This document shows positions 6,544 through 9,531 of a stretch of 9,531 nt of DNA, piece by piece (position 1 is the stretch's first letter; each line of letters opens with the position of its first letter). Source of the stretch: Acidobacteriaceae bacterium (GTDB taxonomy: Bacteria; Acidobacteriota; Terriglobia; Terriglobales; Acidobacteriaceae). The stretch is taken from contig PLHN01000006.1 in the NCBI GenBank assembly GCA_003139975.1, forward strand, positions 1 to 9,531. Reading direction: 5' to 3'. The notes beneath the pieces were generated by a model. That model did not search any database. It was not told where the DNA came from and worked only from the letters and a program-made list of their open reading frames with translations. Position numbers and translations under genes: made by a program.

Positions 6544-7074
6544 ATGTCGGTAATCAAGAACATCGGCGCCATCGCGCAGGGAATGACCATCACCCTGAAG
6601 GAAATGTTTCAGCCGTCGGTGGTCGAAAACTATCCCGACGGTCCCGGGCCGCTGAAAGGCGCCAAGTTCCAGGAGCGTTTTCGCGGCCAACACGTTCTGC
6701 AGCGCGACGAAAACGGCCTCGAAAAATGTGTCGCCTGTTTCCTTTGCGCGGCCGCGTGCCCCTCGAACTGCATCTATATCGAGGCGGCGGAAAACACCGC
6801 CGAACGCCGCATCTCCGGCGCCGAGCGTTATGCCAAGGTCTACAACATCGATTACAACCGCTGCATCTTCTGCGGATATTGCGTAGAGGCTTGCCCGACC
6901 GACGCAATCACGCACGGGCACGGTTTCGAGTTGGCGACCTTCAGCGCCAGTAATCTGGTTTACCGCAAAGAGCAGTTGCTGGCTGGAGCCCCGGCGCACC
7001 TTGGGGCGAATGCAGTGTTCAATGCCGCAGAGACCGCAGGCGGCGCCCCAGCGGAAATGGTTCCGGGGAGCTAG
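6544..7074 (+). CDS. nuoI: NADH-quinone oxidoreductase subunit I (two [4Fe-4S] ferredoxin-type)
   Basis: This 176-residue protein matches NuoI, the peripheral-arm subunit of respiratory complex I that carries clusters N6a and N6b and relays electrons from NADH towards quinone. It has two ferredoxin motifs: C62-x2-C65-x2-C68-x3-C72-P and C107-x2-C110-x2-C113-x3-C117-P. The linking segment CIYIEAAENT is typical of the family, as is the N-terminal ENYPDGPGPLKG...FRGQHVLQRDENG...EKCVAC. The length is close to E. coli NuoI (180). The tail after about 148 is alanine-rich and variable. The ATG at 6544 is chosen because the N-terminal amphipathic segment before residue 20 fits the family; a later Met14 would remove it. 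No other nuo gene is next to it: the neighbour upstream is divergent and unrelated, and a terminator follows. It therefore looks like a monocistronic nuoI outside the main nuo operon, either as the only copy or an extra one. Confidence 0.93.
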   Translation: MSVIKNIGAIAQGMTITLKEMFQPSVVENYPDGPGPLKGAKFQERFRGQHVLQRDENGLEKCVACFLCAAACPSNCIYIEAAENTAERRISGAERYAKVYNIDYNRCIFCGYCVEACPTDAITHGHGFELATFSASNLVYRKEQLLAGAPAHLGANAVFNAAETAGGAPAEMVPGS

Positions 7075-7101
7075 AAGCTTTCAGAATTGCAGGATCAATC
7101 C

Positions 7102-7129
7102 AGCGCCGGTCCTCCGCGGGCCGGCGTTT
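7102..7129 (+). terminator. Rho-independent-type terminator of nuoI
   Basis: CGCCGGTCC (7104-7112) pairs with GGGCCGGCG (7118-7126) in a nine-base-pair stem with one G-U wobble and a five-base TCCGC loop. AG before and TTT after extend or follow it. It begins 29 bases after the nuoI stop. The T-tract is short (TTTGT), but the stem is strong. Confidence 0.65.
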
Positions 7130-7138
7130 GTGCATGGA

Positions 7139-7173
7139 GTCACTCGCTGTTCGCTATTCGTCGTTCGCTGTTC
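7139..7173 (+). repeat. Heptamer array (GTCGTTC/GCTGTTC type, x4-5) after nuoI
   Basis: Units are GCTGTTC, GCTATTC, GTCGTTC and GCTGTTC from 7146, preceded by a weaker GTCACTC. The orientation is opposite to the array before metH. Bases 7157-7168 are a perfect 12-base reverse complement of 7255-7266, so the two arrays bracket an 80-base core. Confidence 0.75.
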
Positions 7174-7256
7174 GCAGATGGCTCTTCACTGATTCGAACC
7201 CGGAGTCAGCTTGATAATCTGCAAGAATAAAACCGGCGCAAAGGAATAGACAAAGC

Positions 7257-7305
7257 GAACGACGAAATCCGAACGACCAACGACTAACGACTGACGACCA
7301 ACCAC
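7257..7305 (+). repeat. Heptamer array (NAACGAC type, x7) abutting the metH start
   Basis: Seven units in exact 7-bp register: GAACGAC, GAAATCC (diverged), GAACGAC, CAACGAC, TAACGAC, TGACGAC, CAACCAC. One base (A) separates the last unit from the metH ATG, the same spacing as at lhgO. No purine-rich ribosome binding site remains in the leader. Confidence 0.85.
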
Positions 7306-7306
7306 A

Positions 7307-9531
7307 ATGCCTGATTTTCTCCAAACCGTGCAAGAACGCGTCGTGGTTTACGACGGCGCGATGGGGACCAACATCCAGTTGCGGCAGCCCACGCTCGACG
7401 ACTACTGGGGCAAAGAGAACTGCAGCGAAGTTCTCGTCCTGAGCCGTCCCGATATTATCCGCGACGTGCACGCCGCTTTCCTCCAGGTTGGATGCGACGT
7501 GGTCGAAACCAATACCTTCGGCGCGACGCGCACCGTTCTCACAGAGTTCGATCTTGCCGACCGCGTTCGCGAGATCAACCTGGCCGCGGTCAAACTTGCC
7601 CGCGAAGCCGCGCAACAGTTTTCCACCAAAGATAAGCCGCGCTTTGTCGCCGGATCGATGGGCCCCACGACCAAGCTCCCCTCGCTAGGCCACATCACAT
7701 TCGACGCTATGGTCGAAGCCTACGAGGAGCAAGCCTCGGCGCTCATCGAAGGCGGAGTCGATATCCTGCTGATCGAAACCGCGCAAGACTTGCTCCAGGC
7801 CAAGATCGCAACCGTCGCCGTGATTGAAGCCATGCGCAAAGCGGGCAAGCGCTTGCCGGTTACTGTGCAGGTCACATTGCAGGAGAGCGGCACCATGCTG
7901 CTCGGCACCGAAATCGGTGCCGCCCTCACTGCGCTCGAACCCTACGATGTCGACGTGATCGGCCTGAACTGCGCCACCGGCCCCGCCGAAATGAACGAGG
8001 CTGTGCGCTATCTCGCCCTCAACTCGACCAAGCAAGTCTCCGTTCTGCCGAATGCCGGACTGCCGCAAAACGAAGGCGGCCACGCGGTTTACAAACTCAC
8101 GCCTGAAGAACTGGCGAAATTCCACAAACATTTTGTCGTCGATTACGGCGTGCGCATTGTCGGCGGATGCTGCGGCACGCGCCCCGAACATCTCAAAGCT
8201 GTAGTCGAAGCCGTCGCGAATGTTGAGCCCGCGAAAAGGGAAGTGAAGCCCGTCGGCGCCGCCTCCAGCGCCTATACTTCAGTCCCGCTTGATCTCGAGC
8301 CCAAGCCGCTGATCGTCGCCGAGGAGATGAACACGACCACGCGCGTCGAGCATTTCCGCAACCTGGTGCGCGCCAAGAAATACGACGACATCCTCGCCCT
8401 CGCCAAAAAGCTGGCCAACGAGGGCTCGCACATGCTCGACCTCTGCTGCGCTATCGTCGGCGAAGACGAAAAAGGCTACATCTCCGCCATCCTCGATAGG
8501 ATTGCCACGCGCGTGCCCGCGCCCATCCTCGTCGATTCCACCGAGGCCGACGTGGTCGAGGAGGCGCTCAAACGCATCCCCGGCAAAGCGATCATCAACT
8601 CCATCAACCTCGAAGATGGCGAGAAGCGCACGTCGAAGGTTCTGCCTATGGCCAAGCGCTACGGCGCCGCCGTCATCGCGCTCACGATTGACGAAGAAGG
8701 CATGGCGCTGACTGCCGATAAAAAGGTGGCGATCGCCCATCGCATTTTTGACCTGGCGACGAAGAAATACGGCATTCGCCCCGTCGACCTGATTTTCGAC
8801 GCGCTCACCTTGCCCATTTCGACCGGCCAGGAGGAGTACCGCTCTGCCGGCATCGAAACGCTGAACGCGGTCAAACGAATTCGCCAGGAATTACCGGAAG
8901 TAAGAACCGTGCTCGGCGTGAGCAATATCAGCTTCGGCCTCGATGTCTATCCCAGGCGCGTCCTCAACTCGGTTTTCATGCACGAAGCCGTCGAGAACGG
9001 TCTCGATATGGCGATCGTCAACTACACGAAGATCTATCCGCTATACAAAATACCTCAAGAAGAAGTTGAACTGGCGCGCAAGCTCATCTACCGCGATACG
9101 TCGAACGGCGATCCGCTTCAGCTCTACATGCAGCACTTCGCCGGCACGAAGGGCAAGCCGCAAGCGCAAACTACGGCGCATGTGGCAGCGCTCTCCATCG
9201 AGGACAAGCTGAAGTACGCCATCATCAACGGCGAAAAGTCGGTAGGCGAGGGTCCCACCAAGCGCACCCTTGAAGAACTACTTGAAGAAGCGCTAGTTTC
9301 CTATTCTCCGCTTGAGCTGATTAACACCGTCCTTCTTGATGGTATGAAGACGGTCGGCGACCTGTTCGGTGCGCGCAAGATGCAGCTGCCGTCGGTCCTC
9401 GACTCCGCCGGAGTAATGAAGCAAGCCGTTGCCTACCTCGAGCCAAAGATGGAGAAAAAATCCGGGTCGCAGCAAAAGGCCACCATTGTGCTGGCCACAG
9501 TGAAGGGCGATGTCCACGACATCGGCAAGAA
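7307..9531 (+). CDS. metH: Cobalamin-dependent methionine synthase, partial (cut at B12-binding domain)
   Basis: MetH transfers a methyl group from 5-methyltetrahydrofolate to homocysteine through cobalamin, giving methionine and tetrahydrofolate in the cytoplasm. The 741 visible codons cover, in order, several recognisable modules. The homocysteine domain (about 1-305) has the DGAMGTNIQ start, Cys222 (GLNC) and Cys288-Cys289 (GGCCGTRP) as zinc ligands. The pterin-binding TIM barrel (about 330-590) has VDSTEADV, INSINLEDG and GVSNISFGL. The cap domain follows (about 640-725), then the start of the Rossmann B12-binding domain. The window ends inside DVHDIGK, whose His737 is the expected axial cobalt ligand. 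The pterin domain resembles the version found in actinobacterial-type MetH more than the E. coli one. The usual GERTN at its start reads AEEMN (338-342). Whether the C-terminal reactivation (AdoMet) domain is present cannot be seen. The ATG at 7307 is chosen by family N-terminus; no Shine-Dalgarno precedes it. Confidence 0.95.
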   Translation, partial: MPDFLQTVQERVVVYDGAMGTNIQLRQPTLDDYWGKENCSEVLVLSRPDIIRDVHAAFLQVGCDVVETNTFGATRTVLTEFDLADRVREINLAAVKLAREAAQQFSTKDKPRFVAGSMGPTTKLPSLGHITFDAMVEAYEEQASALIEGGVDILLIETAQDLLQAKIATVAVIEAMRKAGKRLPVTVQVTLQESGTMLLGTEIGAALTALEPYDVDVIGLNCATGPAEMNEAVRYLALNSTKQVSVLPNAGLPQNEGGHAVYKLTPEELAKFHKHFVVDYGVRIVGGCCGTRPEHLKAVVEAVANVEPAKREVKPVGAASSAYTSVPLDLEPKPLIVAEEMNTTTRVEHFRNLVRAKKYDDILALAKKLANEGSHMLDLCCAIVGEDEKGYISAILDRIATRVPAPILVDSTEADVVEEALKRIPGKAIINSINLEDGEKRTSKVLPMAKRYGAAVIALTIDEEGMALTADKKVAIAHRIFDLATKKYGIRPVDLIFDALTLPISTGQEEYRSAGIETLNAVKRIRQELPEVRTVLGVSNISFGLDVYPRRVLNSVFMHEAVENGLDMAIVNYTKIYPLYKIPQEEVELARKLIYRDTSNGDPLQLYMQHFAGTKGKPQAQTTAHVAALSIEDKLKYAIINGEKSVGEGPTKRTLEELLEEALVSYSPLELINTVLLDGMKTVGDLFGARKMQLPSVLDSAGVMKQAVAYLEPKMEKKSGSQQKATIVLATVKGDVHDIGK

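Noticed and set aside
6325..6999. A 224-codon minus-strand frame over nuoI
   Set aside because: It is antisense to nuoI, whose eight motif cysteines are intact, and it reads through intergenic heptamers.
7178..7226. tRNA-like fragment: ATTCGAACCC recalls an antisense T-loop, with a CTTG...CAAG stem beside it and TGGCTC at the edge
   Set aside because: The T-stem does not pair in tRNA register, the anticodon-like loop has eight bases, and no D-arm or acceptor stem is found. CTGATTC and GAGTCAG do form a simple 7-bp hairpin at 7189-7209, which is not enough for a tRNA call.

Overview
The window is GC-rich chromosomal DNA, most probably from an Acidobacteriota (Terriglobia-type) bacterium. This is an inference from three things. 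First, there is a very large secreted Asp-box/Ig-domain protein with a membrane segment and a GCGG-like glycine motif near its C-terminus, a style I associate with that phylum. Second, the gene boundaries carry many short tandem arrays with a 7-bp period. Third, the NuoI and MetH proteins look like those of that group. No 16S gene or other phylogenetic marker is present to prove it.

Layout. (a) 1-1175, minus strand: most of an L-2-hydroxyglutarate oxidase gene (lhgO), cut by the window edge just before its C-terminus. (b) 1176-1397: a spacer with a minus-strand terminator, a small hairpin and three heptamer arrays, two of which face each other as inverted repeats. (c) 1398-6296, minus strand: one 1632-residue exported protein made of an Asp-box beta-propeller-like region, several Ig-like domains, a membrane hairpin with an internal lipobox-like motif, and two further Ig-like repeats. 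(d) 6297-6543: a divergent intergenic region with more heptamer arrays. (e) 6544-7074, plus strand: nuoI, a two-[4Fe-4S] subunit of complex I standing apart from other nuo genes, followed by a strong terminator. (f) 7075-7306: a second spacer bracketed by inverted heptamer arrays. (g) 7307-9531, plus strand: metH, cobalamin-dependent methionine synthase, running off the window inside the B12-binding domain.

The four genes do not form an obvious functional operon. lhgO (2-hydroxyglutarate repair), nuoI (respiration) and metH (one-carbon and methionine metabolism) are housekeeping genes placed around a lineage-specific surface protein. The most notable signal lies between the genes. Heptamer arrays of the NAACGAC type end one nucleotide before the start codons of both lhgO and metH, in the same phase, where a Shine-Dalgarno sequence would normally be. 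Each is mirrored by an inverted array near the end of the preceding gene. Unrelated heptamers with the same 7-bp period occur in the other spacer and even inside the large coding sequence.
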